From Paralcaligenes sp039935015 (lineage in GTDB: Bacteria > Pseudomonadota > Gammaproteobacteria > Burkholderiales > Burkholderiaceae_B), in assembly GCA_039935015.1 (NCBI GenBank), contig JBDTLC010000015.1, positions 1 to 23,698 on the forward strand: 23,698 nt of DNA, given 5' to 3'. The notes beneath the pieces were generated by a model. That model saw only the letters and a program-made list of their open reading frames with translations. It had not been told where the DNA came from and ran no database searches. Shown here piece by piece: positions 6,736 to 14,328 of the stretch (positions are counted from its first letter, which is position 1; each line of letters starts with the position of its first letter). Position numbers and translations under genes: made by a program.

Positions 6736-7941
6736 ATGCTCGACTTCGATACCGCCCAATCCCGCCTGGCTCAGGCCGGCAAACGACCCGAATCCATAGA
6801 AACCTGCCCTTTGTATCAAGCGACAGGCCGCGTGCTGGCTCGCCCCATCGTGGCCACGCTCGATCTGCCCCCGGCCGACAACAGTGCTATGGACGGCTAT
6901 GCCATCCGCCACACGGATTATCAGGCCGGCCGGAAATTTCCCGTCCAGCAGCGCTGCTACGCGGGCGTACAGCCGCAAGCATTGCAGGAAGGCCAGGCCA
7001 TACGTCTTTTTACCGGAAGCCTGATGCCCGAGGGCGCCGATACGGTGGTCATGCAGGAAGACTGCACCGAAGTCGACAACCTGGTGGAAATCCGGCTAGA
7101 GCCGAAAAACGGCATGCATGTGCGCAAGCAAGGTGAGGACGTGCATGCAGGCAATATTTTACTGGCCGAAGGAACTCGACTCGAGGCGCCCCACATTGCC
7201 GTTCTCGCGTCGCAAGGGCTGGTTGATATGCCTGTCTATCCGCAAATCAAGATCGGCATTCTCACCACTGGAGATGAACTGGCGTTTCCGGGACAGCCGC
7301 GCAGGCCCGAACAGATCTTCAATTCCAACGGTCCTATGCTGGCTGCGCTGGCCGACCGGCTTGGAGCCCAGGTAGTGCATGTGCTGCATGCGCTCGACAC
7401 TCGATCGTCATTGAAAAAAGCATTGACCACCTTACTCAAGGATTGCGACCTGGTCCTGACCGTGGGTGGCGTCTCGGTGGGTGAAAAAGATCTGGTCAAG
7501 CCAGCCATTGAAGAAGCGGGCGGTACGCTGGATCTATGGCGCGTCTGCATGAAACCCGGCAAGCCCGTGGCTTTAGCGCACGCCCGCAACAAACCCATCG
7601 TCTGCCTGCCAGGTAATCCGGTCTCGGCGTTCAGCGTGTTTACCCTGTTGGTTAGCCCCTTGATACGCACCATGCAAGGACGCTGCGACATCTTGCCCCC
7701 CGTCCAGTTTGGTTGTTTGAAAACGGCCAAAGAATTTAAAGAAACACGCGAAGAGTTCTTGCGTGTGCGTGCTGTGCCAACGGCGCAAAGTCTGCCTGAA
7801 CTTGTGCCCTACGACAAGCAGGGATCGGGCATCATCAGCTCCCTGCCATGGGCCAGCGGCTTTGCACGAATTCGCGTAAATACTGTGGTGGGTAATGGCG
7901 ATATCGTGCCATACTACGATTACGGGCACTGGCTGGCCTGA
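6736..7941 (+). CDS. moeA: MoeA, molybdopterin molybdenumtransferase
   Basis: A 401-residue protein with the standard MoeA motifs: LPPADNSAMDGYAIR (44-58), LFTGSLMPEGADTVVMQED (about 92-110), ILTTGDEL (near 175), LTVGGVSVGEKDLV (near 243), the substrate loop MKPGKPVALA and LPGNPVSAF (near 295). It inserts molybdate into adenylated molybdopterin to form Moco. ATG at 6736 follows the moaB stop by 10 bases and gives the normal N-terminus. The open frame extends back to 6436, but only through moaB coding sequence. The gene completes the moaC-D-E-B-moeA row and is followed after about 50 bp by the DsrE-like gene. Confidence 0.96.
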   Translation: MLDFDTAQSRLAQAGKRPESIETCPLYQATGRVLARPIVATLDLPPADNSAMDGYAIRHTDYQAGRKFPVQQRCYAGVQPQALQEGQAIRLFTGSLMPEGADTVVMQEDCTEVDNLVEIRLEPKNGMHVRKQGEDVHAGNILLAEGTRLEAPHIAVLASQGLVDMPVYPQIKIGILTTGDELAFPGQPRRPEQIFNSNGPMLAALADRLGAQVVHVLHALDTRSSLKKALTTLLKDCDLVLTVGGVSVGEKDLVKPAIEEAGGTLDLWRVCMKPGKPVALAHARNKPIVCLPGNPVSAFSVFTLLVSPLIRTMQGRCDILPPVQFGCLKTAKEFKETREEFLRVRAVPTAQSLPELVPYDKQGSGIISSLPWASGFARIRVNTVVGNGDIVPYYDYGHWLA

Positions 7942-7992
7942 TGCCATTTTCAAATCTAATAACACGCAAAATACAAACTTGGAGGCGTCTTC

Positions 7993-8412
7993 ATGATCAA
8001 GAAAATTCTCACACTTATTCTTAGCGTCGGACTCTTGGGCTTTGCCAGCCTGACCTTAGCCGATCAAACACCTCGCGTGGTCTATCACGTCAACGACGCC
8101 GAACATCAAGCCCTGGCGGCCCTGCGTAATGTACGCAATCAGCTCGACACGGTTCCCAGCACCAAGGTGGTGGTGGTAACGCACGCCAATGGGGTAGATT
8201 TTCTCATGACCAATTACAAAGATGCGGCCAAGGTCGGCCCACTGGTTTCTGCTCTGGCCGCGCGTGGGGTTGATTTTGAAGTATGCGAAATCACGCTGAA
8301 AAATCGCAATCTAAAGAAGGACGACTTCATCATGGAATCGAACTTCACTCCATCAGGAGTGGTGCTCATCACCAAGTTGCAAAACGAAGGCTACGCGTAC
8401 ATCAGGCCCTAA
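7993..8412 (+). CDS. Periplasmic DsrE/DsrF-like protein
   Basis: The 139-residue product has a Sec signal peptide (IKK, hydrophobic core, cleavage near LTLA-DQ at residue 23). A compact alpha/beta domain of DsrE/F type follows, with VVYHVND (29-35), TKVVVVTHANGVDFL (57-71), LAARGVDFEVCEITLKNRN (88-106, single conserved-position Cys98) and a final hydrophobic strand. Cytosolic relatives (DsrEFH, TusBCD) relay persulfide sulfur on this cysteine. Secreted single-domain relatives are common near sulfur-oxidation genes, but their role is not settled. GGAGG lies about 8 bases before the ATG. It is the last gene of the Moco row, convergent with soxB, which suggests a link between this operon and sulfur oxidation. 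That link is inference. Confidence 0.85.
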   Translation: MIKKILTLILSVGLLGFASLTLADQTPRVVYHVNDAEHQALAALRNVRNQLDTVPSTKVVVVTHANGVDFLMTNYKDAAKVGPLVSALAARGVDFEVCEITLKNRNLKKDDFIMESNFTPSGVVLITKLQNEGYAYIRP

Positions 8413-8424
8413 CAGCAAACGGTT

Positions 8425-8438
8425 GCCGCATGTGCGGC
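8425..8438 (+). repeat. Small perfect hairpin after the DsrE-like gene
   Basis: GCCGCA-TG-TGCGGC (8425-8438) begins 12 bases after the stop codon and lies just before the terminator hairpin at 8447-8476. There is no T-run of its own. It may add to termination or protect the mRNA 3' end. Confidence 0.35.
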
Positions 8439-8446
8439 GCCTGTAT

Positions 8447-8476
8447 AAATGGCACCCACAAGAGGTGCCATTTTTT
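8447..8476 (+). terminator. Rho-independent terminator built from a REP-like palindrome
   Basis: AAATGGCACC (8447-8456) and GGTGCCATTT (8464-8473) form a perfect 10-bp stem with a 7-base loop. The T-run (8471-8476) begins within the 3' arm of the stem. It lies 34 bp after the DsrE-like stop. Its core GGCACCCACAAGAGGTGCC is the same REP-like motif found at five other loci here. On the - strand it also follows soxB, with a weaker T-tract, so it may terminate both convergent transcripts. Confidence 0.75.
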
Positions 8477-8480
8477 CTGC

Positions 8481-8506
8481 AGTGGCACTCACAAAGAGAT
8501 GCCTAC
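8481..8506 (+). repeat. Degenerate REP-like copy next to the soxB stop
   Basis: AGTGGCACTCACAAAGAGATGCC is a decayed copy of the repeat core, in the same orientation as the terminator copy just upstream. Its arms no longer pair well. Confidence 0.45.
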
Positions 8507-8511
8507 CCTCA

Positions 8512-10224
8512 TCACACCATTCCCTGATTTCCTTCCACCCCTTTCACCTTGGGCTCATTGAGCTTCAGCGATGCAATGGTTTTCTTGTCACGCAAGTAAC
8601 GCGCCACGACATCCCAGACTGGCTCGCCCTTGGCCCCTTCGGCGACCGGCGCCCAGCCAGCAACCTTGTATATTTTGTCGGCTTCAATCGTCTTGCCGTT
8701 GATATTCATGTCACTGATGCGCTGGCCCGATGGTTTGGTAGGCTCTATGGTGTATTGCATGCCGCCTACGCGCACCATATCGCCACCCTGCTGATAATAC
8801 GGGTCTGAGTTAAAAAGGTTATCGGCCACATCTTCCAGTACCGTCTTGATCTGGCTGCCAGGCATTTCCGCAAGGGTTGTGTACGGATAGGTAATCGCCG
8901 TCTGATCCATCAGATTTTCCATGGTGATGGTCGCTCCCGGCAAGAGGCTCGTACCCCAGCGAAAGCCCGGCGAAAAACCGATCTCGGCGTCTTTCTGCGC
9001 CATGATGGCATCCAGAATCAATTGATCAAATGTGCCGTTGAAATTACCGCGCCGATACAGCGTTCCGTCCGTCACGGCCAGCGGTTCGGCCAGTTTAGCG
9101 GCAAAGGGTGCGCGTGCCTTTTCAATCAGCGCCGCCATGTCGGGATCGGCTTTCAAGTAGTTGGCAAATATCGGCATTAGTTTGTAGCGAAAATCGGCAA
9201 CCTTGCCATCTTTAACATCGAAATCCAGCACAGCCAAGAATTTGCCATTGCTACCGGCATTGGTCACCAAAGTCTTGCCGCCAGAGTTCGACACCAGCAC
9301 CGGTTCGGGCACGCCGTCGTGCGTATGACCGCCCAGGATTGCATCCAGACCATGTACTCGGGACGCCAGTTTCAGGTCGACGTCCATGCCGTTATGCGAC
9401 AACAACACCACCGCCTGCACACCTTTGCCGCGTACTTCGTCGATGACCTTCTGCAAGTGTTCTTCTTGTATGCCGAAGGTCCAGTCGGCGACCATATAAC
9501 GCGGATTGGCAATGGGCGTGTACGGAAAAGCCTGACCGATCACTGCCAGCTTCACGCCGTTCATTTCGCGTAGCGTGTAGGGTGGAAATACGGGATCGCC
9601 GAAATCGGCAGTTTCGACATTTTGCGCAATAAAGTCGATCTTGCCCTTGAAGTCGTGCTCGATCACCTCTTTGACGCGGTCCTGGCCCAGAGTAAATTCC
9701 CAGTGCGCGGTCATAATATCAACCCCCAGCGCCAGAGCAGCGTCAATCATGTCCTGACCCTTCGTCCACAGCGCGGTGGCCGACCCCTGCCAAGTGTCGC
9801 CGCCATCGAGCAACAACGCACCCGGGCGGGTATCCTTAACCTGCTTGACCAACGTGGCCAAGTGAGCGAAGCCGCCTACCTTGCCATACTGTTTGGCCGC
9901 GTTTTCGAAATCCAGACAGGTAAATGCATAGGCTTGCGCCGAGCCAGGCGCGATCCCGAATTTTTTCAGAAAATACTCACCCACCAGATGGGGCGGCCTA
10001 TTCAACGCGGTCGAAATGCCTATGTTAACGCTGGGCTCACGAAAATAGACAGGCATGAGTTGCGCATGGCAATCGGTAAAGTGCAAAAAATGCACATTGC
10101 CAAACTTGGGCAAATCGTAAAACTTTTTGGCAGCCTGGGCTGCCACACGCGGTGAGTGGGACAGACCCATGCCGCCTGCGGCAGCAATAGATAAAACCTG
10201 TAAAAATTCACGACGACTAATCAT
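8512..10224 (-). CDS. soxB: SoxB, periplasmic thiosulfohydrolase
   Basis: A 570-residue protein of normal SoxB length with a twin-arginine signal (SRREFLQ, residues 3-9, then a hydrophobic run). It belongs to the dimanganese 5'-nucleotidase/metallophosphatase fold. Metal and active-site motifs are HFTDCHAQL (48-56, Asp51 and His53), LLDGGDTWQGS, a conserved NVET, LLSHNGMDVDL and LGGHTHDG. SoxB hydrolytically removes the terminal sulfone as sulfate from SoxY-bound thiosulfate adducts. It is the last gene of the sox cluster, starting 6 bp after the thioredoxin stop with only a modest ribosome site (GGATAA), so coupling to the upstream gene is likely. It ends convergently with the DsrE-like gene. 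Confidence 0.97.
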   Translation of the reverse strand: MISRREFLQVLSIAAAGGMGLSHSPRVAAQAAKKFYDLPKFGNVHFLHFTDCHAQLMPVYFREPSVNIGISTALNRPPHLVGEYFLKKFGIAPGSAQAYAFTCLDFENAAKQYGKVGGFAHLATLVKQVKDTRPGALLLDGGDTWQGSATALWTKGQDMIDAALALGVDIMTAHWEFTLGQDRVKEVIEHDFKGKIDFIAQNVETADFGDPVFPPYTLREMNGVKLAVIGQAFPYTPIANPRYMVADWTFGIQEEHLQKVIDEVRGKGVQAVVLLSHNGMDVDLKLASRVHGLDAILGGHTHDGVPEPVLVSNSGGKTLVTNAGSNGKFLAVLDFDVKDGKVADFRYKLMPIFANYLKADPDMAALIEKARAPFAAKLAEPLAVTDGTLYRRGNFNGTFDQLILDAIMAQKDAEIGFSPGFRWGTSLLPGATITMENLMDQTAITYPYTTLAEMPGSQIKTVLEDVADNLFNSDPYYQQGGDMVRVGGMQYTIEPTKPSGQRISDMNINGKTIEADKIYKVAGWAPVAEGAKGEPVWDVVARYLRDKKTIASLKLNEPKVKGVEGNQGMV

Positions 10225-10230
10225 TGACGA

Positions 10231-10743
10231 TTATCCAGATGATTTAGGAGCATATTTGATCAGGTCAAGCACGTCTTCCTCGAACATCTCTCCAGGAATC
10301 ACCTCGGCCAGCTTGCCGTCGGCCTTGATCACGAAGATCTGCGGTATGACTTTGCGTTTGCCAAATTGCTTGAGCAGTTCGGGGGTTTCCATTGCCACCG
10401 GAAACGTATAGTGATGCTTCTGTATGTACTCTTTAGCCGCTGATTCGTGTCGGTCAATGCTGACCGTAAGAATCTCGAGACCCTTATTTTGAGCCAGCAA
10501 CGTGAGCTTTTGTACGTACGGGTTCTGGCGCGCACAAAACGGGCACCACGACGCCCAATACTCGACAATGACAGGCTTACCCTGAAAATGGCCTGCCGGC
10601 AACTGCCGTCCATCTATCAAGGTGAGAGCAGGCAAAACGATGCTTGCGCCCACGGCGGGCTCAGCCTGAGCCACCGCTTGATAGGCAGGCCCCAGCGTGA
10701 TCACCGCCGCCAAGATGCTTGCAGCAAAATTATTTTGCCACAT
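10231..10743 (-). CDS. SoxW-like periplasmic thioredoxin (TlpA-like)
   Basis: A 170-residue secreted thioredoxin-fold protein. It has a signal peptide with likely cleavage near AVAQA-EP (residue 27), the active site WASWCPFC (63-70, Cys67 and Cys70) and the cis-Pro region VIPQIFVI. It probably delivers reductant in the periplasm, for example to SoxY cysteine or to the cytochrome haem sites, as proposed for SoxW/SoxS-type proteins. Position between soxX and soxB suggests SoxW, but sequence alone does not separate SoxW from other TlpA-like proteins. I chose ATG at 10743, which has AAGGA upstream; the frame continues to 10866 through the end of soxX without a better start. A strong hairpin (10770-10799) separates it from soxX. 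Confidence 0.85.
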   Translation of the reverse strand: MWQNNFAASILAAVITLGPAYQAVAQAEPAVGASIVLPALTLIDGRQLPAGHFQGKPVIVEYWASWCPFCARQNPYVQKLTLLAQNKGLEILTVSIDRHESAAKEYIQKHHYTFPVAMETPELLKQFGKRKVIPQIFVIKADGKLAEVIPGEMFEEDVLDLIKYAPKSSG

Positions 10744-10769
10744 AGGTAAACGTCCTTTAAATAGAGCAA

Positions 10770-10799
10770 CCGCCGGCTTGTAGCCCTGCGAGCCGGCGG
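10770..10799 (-). promoter_or_regulatory. Strong intercistronic hairpin between soxX and the thioredoxin gene
   Basis: CCGCCGGCT (10770-10778) and AGCCGGCGG (10791-10799) form a perfect 9-bp GC-rich stem with a 12-base loop. It lies in the 61-bp gap after soxX. No T-run follows in the direction of transcription, so it is more likely an mRNA-stabilising or attenuating element than a full terminator. Confidence 0.5.
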
Positions 10800-10804
10800 A
10801 TTGA

Positions 10805-11458
10805 TCAGGGCTTGACCGAGTCGTCGTTAACCGGCGACTTAGGGTCGAGTAACAGGGCCATGACATCTTTCAATTGCGCTTCTGTCAGAATGCCAGCCGC
10901 CCCGAACCTGGGCATGACCGAGCAAGCGTTGGTTCCGTGCGAATCGTAGATTTTGTTCCACGTATAAGCGACAACCTCTTTACCGCTTCCTCGCTTAACG
11001 CCGTAATGCAATAAGGAAGGGCCGATATTGCCATACGAGATTTCTGCCTTGGTCATTTGATGACAAGCGTAACAATTGCCACCACTGGAGCTTCCCGGTT
11101 TGTCGGTAAACTGCATGCCTTTCCCGCTTTGGGCGACCTTCTCGCCCGCTTTCCAATCGCCCAGATACTGGCCATCGGCTGGCAGCTTGACGCTGGCCAG
11201 AGCGTCTTTGGTGATGGTAGCAACTTGTGCTTTGGATAGCGGTTTGCCAGTAAGGCCCACCTCGGAACAGGCTTGCTGCATGGGTGATTGGTCAAAGCGA
11301 TCAAGCTTGGCCGTACCCCTTTCTGAGAAAGAGGCCTTCAACTCGTCGACCAGTGCTTTGTGCTGCGCCCCAGCATACTGTTCGGCGGCCACTACCGTAC
11401 CCGACACCGCCGACAATACAATCAGCGCGGCGCATGGTGCAAATTTTGATATTTTCAT
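10805..11458 (-). CDS. soxX: SoxX, monohaem cytochrome c of SoxXA
   Basis: The 217-residue product has a Sec signal peptide (cleavage near VVAA-EQ, residue 25) and one haem-binding CYACH (129-133) in the context GGNCYACHQM. The second axial ligand is probably Met182 in SVMPRFG. These fit SoxX, which with SoxA forms the cytochrome complex that oxidatively joins thiosulfate to the SoxY cysteine. There is an N-terminal helical extension of about 90 residues before the haem domain, as in the longer SoxX forms. It starts at ATG 11458 behind GAGGAG, 13 bp after the soxA stop. Confidence 0.95.
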   Translation of the reverse strand: MKISKFAPCAALIVLSAVSGTVVAAEQYAGAQHKALVDELKASFSERGTAKLDRFDQSPMQQACSEVGLTGKPLSKAQVATITKDALASVKLPADGQYLGDWKAGEKVAQSGKGMQFTDKPGSSSGGNCYACHQMTKAEISYGNIGPSLLHYGVKRGSGKEVVAYTWNKIYDSHGTNACSVMPRFGAAGILTEAQLKDVMALLLDPKSPVNDDSVKP

Positions 11459-11471
11459 GTTGGCTCCTCAA

Positions 11472-12293
11472 TTACCGTTTCAGACCAGGTGCAGCCATAT
11501 GGCCGCCATTGGCGTTAACGCCGAGAAACACAGTTAGGTCGATCGAAGCCTGCGAACCGTACTTCAGAACCGGCATGCGTTGCTGACGGAAACAGTCTTG
11601 CAAACGCCACTGCATTGTGCGCAATACGCCTTGCGAAACCCGGTAGGCGGGCCACGTGGAATACGCCTCGCGAGCCGGAGCTGGCTTAGTCAGGTCAGGC
11701 AAATCTTGCAAGCGGATGCGTTGCCCGGTCACATTGTGGCAGGACGCACACGCGAAGTCGTAGGGGCCACCGCGGAAGTAGAAAATTTCTTTGCCACGCA
11801 CATAGGCATCGCGCTCGTGCTGGTTAGTTTGCGGAACGGCAATCTCCGAGCCTTTAGATTGTGCCACCACATAACCCACCAGCGACTCCATGTCGGACGA
11901 ATATTCGCCAGACTTGGAAATGGCTTTCTTGATGATATCGGCGCGATCCATACCTTGCAGGTTCACCATGCAATATAGCAAGCGCGACTCCAGATCCATG
12001 ACCTTGTCCGTATCTTTGAAGTAACGTGGCATCTGCGCATACGCGCCCTTCACCACGCCAGGCCCCATGCCGAGGTCGCATTTTTCAAGCGACACCTTGC
12101 TGGGTCCGCGCTTTTCAGCCCATAACTCTTTGCCCGCCTCGACAGTCAAATCGGCCGGGTTACCGCCTTCGTTCAACATTTCGCGATACTGCGCAATGCC
12201 CTCGGCCGAGCTCTCGGCCGCCAGCACAGTACCCGACGACAGCAAAGCGCCACCCATCAGCAAGGCTAGAGCACTTAAGACTCTTTTATTCAT
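11472..12293 (-). CDS. soxA: SoxA, cytochrome c of SoxXA (single CxxCH form)
   Basis: A 273-residue secreted protein (signal peptide to about residue 25, VLAA-ES). Only one haem motif is present, CASCH at 182-186. The expected cysteine haem ligand is Cys234 in LQDCFRQQRMP, which in studied SoxA is a persulfidated catalytic cysteine. In the N-terminal half the diheme forms have a second CxxCH; here only Cys72 and Cys108 remain, probably a disulfide. It is therefore the monohaem SoxA type. With SoxX it attaches thiosulfate to SoxY. The ATG at 12293 follows a strong AAGGAG site. Confidence 0.96.
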   Translation of the reverse strand: MNKRVLSALALLMGGALLSSGTVLAAESSAEGIAQYREMLNEGGNPADLTVEAGKELWAEKRGPSKVSLEKCDLGMGPGVVKGAYAQMPRYFKDTDKVMDLESRLLYCMVNLQGMDRADIIKKAISKSGEYSSDMESLVGYVVAQSKGSEIAVPQTNQHERDAYVRGKEIFYFRGGPYDFACASCHNVTGQRIRLQDLPDLTKPAPAREAYSTWPAYRVSQGVLRTMQWRLQDCFRQQRMPVLKYGSQASIDLTVFLGVNANGGHMAAPGLKR

Positions 12294-12327
12294 AATGCCT
12301 TCTCCTTAAACTACCCCCTCAGGGCGA

Positions 12328-12642
12328 TTAATGAATCTCTGTCGTATCGCTGCGACTTTCACCCTCGTTGTCCTTCCACGATATGACGATCTTGTCGCCT
12401 TTTTTGCCACCCTTGAATTTGAAAGACAGAAACGGGTCACGCGATACGGCCGGCCCCCACTGAGCAGTCAACACTACTTTGTCGTTGCATTTAGCTTCGA
12501 CCAAGTCGATAAAGTGCGCGGGCACAATCTTGCCATCGCTACCTTTACGCTGGCCTGTTTCCATGATGTGACTCATCAATACTTTTACTTCAGTTACGCC
12601 GTCTTTTTCAACAGCGCGTATGCGCATCGGTCTGCTTGCCAT
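12328..12642 (-). CDS. soxZ: SoxZ, carrier-complex subunit
   Basis: The 104-residue product lacks a signal peptide and matches SoxZ in length and pattern: PMRIRAVEKDGVTEVKVLMSHIMETG, then HFI, then VLTAQWGPAVSRDPFLSFKFKGGKKGDKIVISW. SoxZ has an immunoglobulin-like fold and pairs with SoxY; it is normally exported together with SoxY through the SoxY Tat signal. The ATG at 12642 has AAGGAGTAACATAA before it. It lies between soxY (52-bp gap) and soxA (34-bp gap) in the usual order. Confidence 0.96.
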   Translation of the reverse strand: MASRPMRIRAVEKDGVTEVKVLMSHIMETGQRKGSDGKIVPAHFIDLVEAKCNDKVVLTAQWGPAVSRDPFLSFKFKGGKKGDKIVISWKDNEGESRSDTTEIH

Positions 12643-12694
12643 TTATGTTACTCCTTGATTCCTTGATTCGATGATATAGGGACGCCCTGGCCCC

Positions 12695-13162
12695 TTAGCC
12701 TCCGCAGCCGCCTAGAGTAACCTTGACCTCTTTATGCACCGTATAGTACTTACCGTCAGCCTTGACCAGCGCATAGATATCGGAGGTTTTACCCATCTTG
12801 ATGCGCGTTGCGATATCGGGCAGCGAATCTTCCGGAATATCGAATAAAGCCGCCAACGCGGCTGGGTTATTGGGCACGAGTATAGATATCTGCGTCGTCT
12901 TAGGCAGTTTGCTGACCACGCCTACCGGCACCACGGCGCCATTCTCGGCAATATCGGGCGCCACTAACGTAATTTGATCGCTGGCCGCCGAATCTGTGCC
13001 ACCCAAGGCCTTCACGACCTCGTCAACCTTATGTACGGTAAACGCCTCTTTATTCCATTGTGCCTCTGCGGCCCTGGCTTGGTCTGGGCGCAGAACACCT
13101 GCGGCCACTGCCAAACCCATTACCGTACTCATCCGCAGTACGTCTCTACGCTGGTGATTCAT
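12695..13162 (-). CDS. soxY: SoxY, covalent sulfur-carrier protein
   Basis: A 155-residue protein with a twin-arginine signal (QRRDVLR, residues 4-10, cleavage near ARAA-EA at residue 32) and the diagnostic mobile C-terminus GGCGG (151-155). Cys153 is the site on which thiosulfate and its sulfane sulfur are carried through the cycle of SoxXA, SoxB and SoxCD. Length and body (VHKVDEVVKALGG, ISILVPNNPAALAALF) are normal. Start ATG at 13162 follows GAGGAG. Confidence 0.97.
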   Translation of the reverse strand: MNHQRRDVLRMSTVMGLAVAAGVLRPDQARAAEAQWNKEAFTVHKVDEVVKALGGTDSAASDQITLVAPDIAENGAVVPVGVVSKLPKTTQISILVPNNPAALAALFDIPEDSLPDIATRIKMGKTSDIYALVKADGKYYTVHKEVKVTLGGCGG

Positions 13163-13197
13163 GCACTACTCCTCTTGATTTAAGCAATTCATTTTGA

Positions 13198-14328
13198 TCA
13201 GTGCCTCGGTGCCCCGGCCAGAATCCATTGAAGCATCGACTTTAAATCGGCATCATTGATATTCGGGTGAGGTGGCATCGGCACTGCCCCCCAAACTCCG
13301 CTCCCTCCGTCGCGGACTTTCTTGGCCAATTGTTGCATGGCGTCATCTTGGCCTTTATATTTTTTGGCAATATCCAAAAACGAAGGGCCGAGAATTTTCT
13401 TGTCTACGGCATGGCAGGCCATGCATGCATTGGCAGTAACTAGTTTAACGGCATTGGCGTCGGCCTTTTCATTAGCGGCTTTTCCATCCGTCTTTTTCTC
13501 GTCAGAAGACGCTGCGTCTAACGCCAGGGTATGGCGCGCATAGTTCTTGACCTGGGCCGCATTTTGGTCCACCGGCGCGGTCATTGCAGGCTTCAAGGTA
13601 TCGACACCTCGCACCGGGCCGACGATCCGCATTTGCGCCGCCAGATCGCCGTTCATGTCGCGCGCGGAGGCCGGCAGGCTGGACGTTACCACCGGCTTGG
13701 CCACGCAGTCTTGCATGCAGGCTGTGTTGTGGGTATCGGGCTTGCCATCGACTTCCCAAAGCCCTTTCCAGAACACCATCCCATTGCGATTAGGCATTTT
13801 TGCCTGTACCTCGGCAATATTCTTATCCGACAAGGTGAAGTCCGCAGGCACAATATCGGCCAAATTCAGCAAATAAGCCAGTACCGCATAGACATCGTCC
13901 GGTTTCAAAGACTTGGGGTTATTCCACGGCATGGCGCGATGGATGAAATCCCACAAAGTTGAAATCGTATCCACCTTCATGAAGGTGGTTCGCACCGGCT
14001 GGGTGGGGCTAGTTAAAGACGCTACATGGCCACTCTTGATGTCGGCCGCGGTAGTGCCGCCGACCAGCGCAGCGAAAAACGAATTACTTTCGGCAAAAGA
14101 ACCATGGCAGGACGCACAGGTCGAGTCCCAAATGGCGTTGCCTTTGTCTACCGTGCCGCTACCCACCGGCAGGCCCTTGAAGTCGGGTCGTACGTCAATA
14201 TTCCAGGCCTTGATCTCGGCGCTGGTCGCTGCCCGGCCAATATTGAAATTATCCTGAGCCTGCGCCAATCCGGCCAGACACGATAGCAAGGCACCCGCGA
14301 CCAGGCTGCGTTTAGTCCACATGTACAT
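13198..14328 (-). CDS. soxD: SoxD, dihaem cytochrome c of sulfane dehydrogenase
   Basis: The product is 376 residues from the chosen start, with a signal peptide ending near LAQA-QD (residue 25). Two CxxCH haem sites are present, CASCHG at 71-76 and CMACH at 302-306. The domains are joined by a region with a CMQDC pair (204-208) and a charged Lys/Asp/Ala-rich linker (about 272-293). SoxD accepts electrons from the molybdenum subunit SoxC during oxidation of SoxY-bound sulfane. I chose ATG 14328 (MYMWTKR), five bases after GGAGGT; ATG 14322 is a possible alternative. The open frame back to 14451 lies inside soxC. Its start overlaps the end of soxC, implying translational coupling and equal stoichiometry. 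Confidence 0.94.
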   Translation of the reverse strand: MYMWTKRSLVAGALLSCLAGLAQAQDNFNIGRAATSAEIKAWNIDVRPDFKGLPVGSGTVDKGNAIWDSTCASCHGSFAESNSFFAALVGGTTAADIKSGHVASLTSPTQPVRTTFMKVDTISTLWDFIHRAMPWNNPKSLKPDDVYAVLAYLLNLADIVPADFTLSDKNIAEVQAKMPNRNGMVFWKGLWEVDGKPDTHNTACMQDCVAKPVVTSSLPASARDMNGDLAAQMRIVGPVRGVDTLKPAMTAPVDQNAAQVKNYARHTLALDAASSDEKKTDGKAANEKADANAVKLVTANACMACHAVDKKILGPSFLDIAKKYKGQDDAMQQLAKKVRDGGSGVWGAVPMPPHPNINDADLKSMLQWILAGAPRH

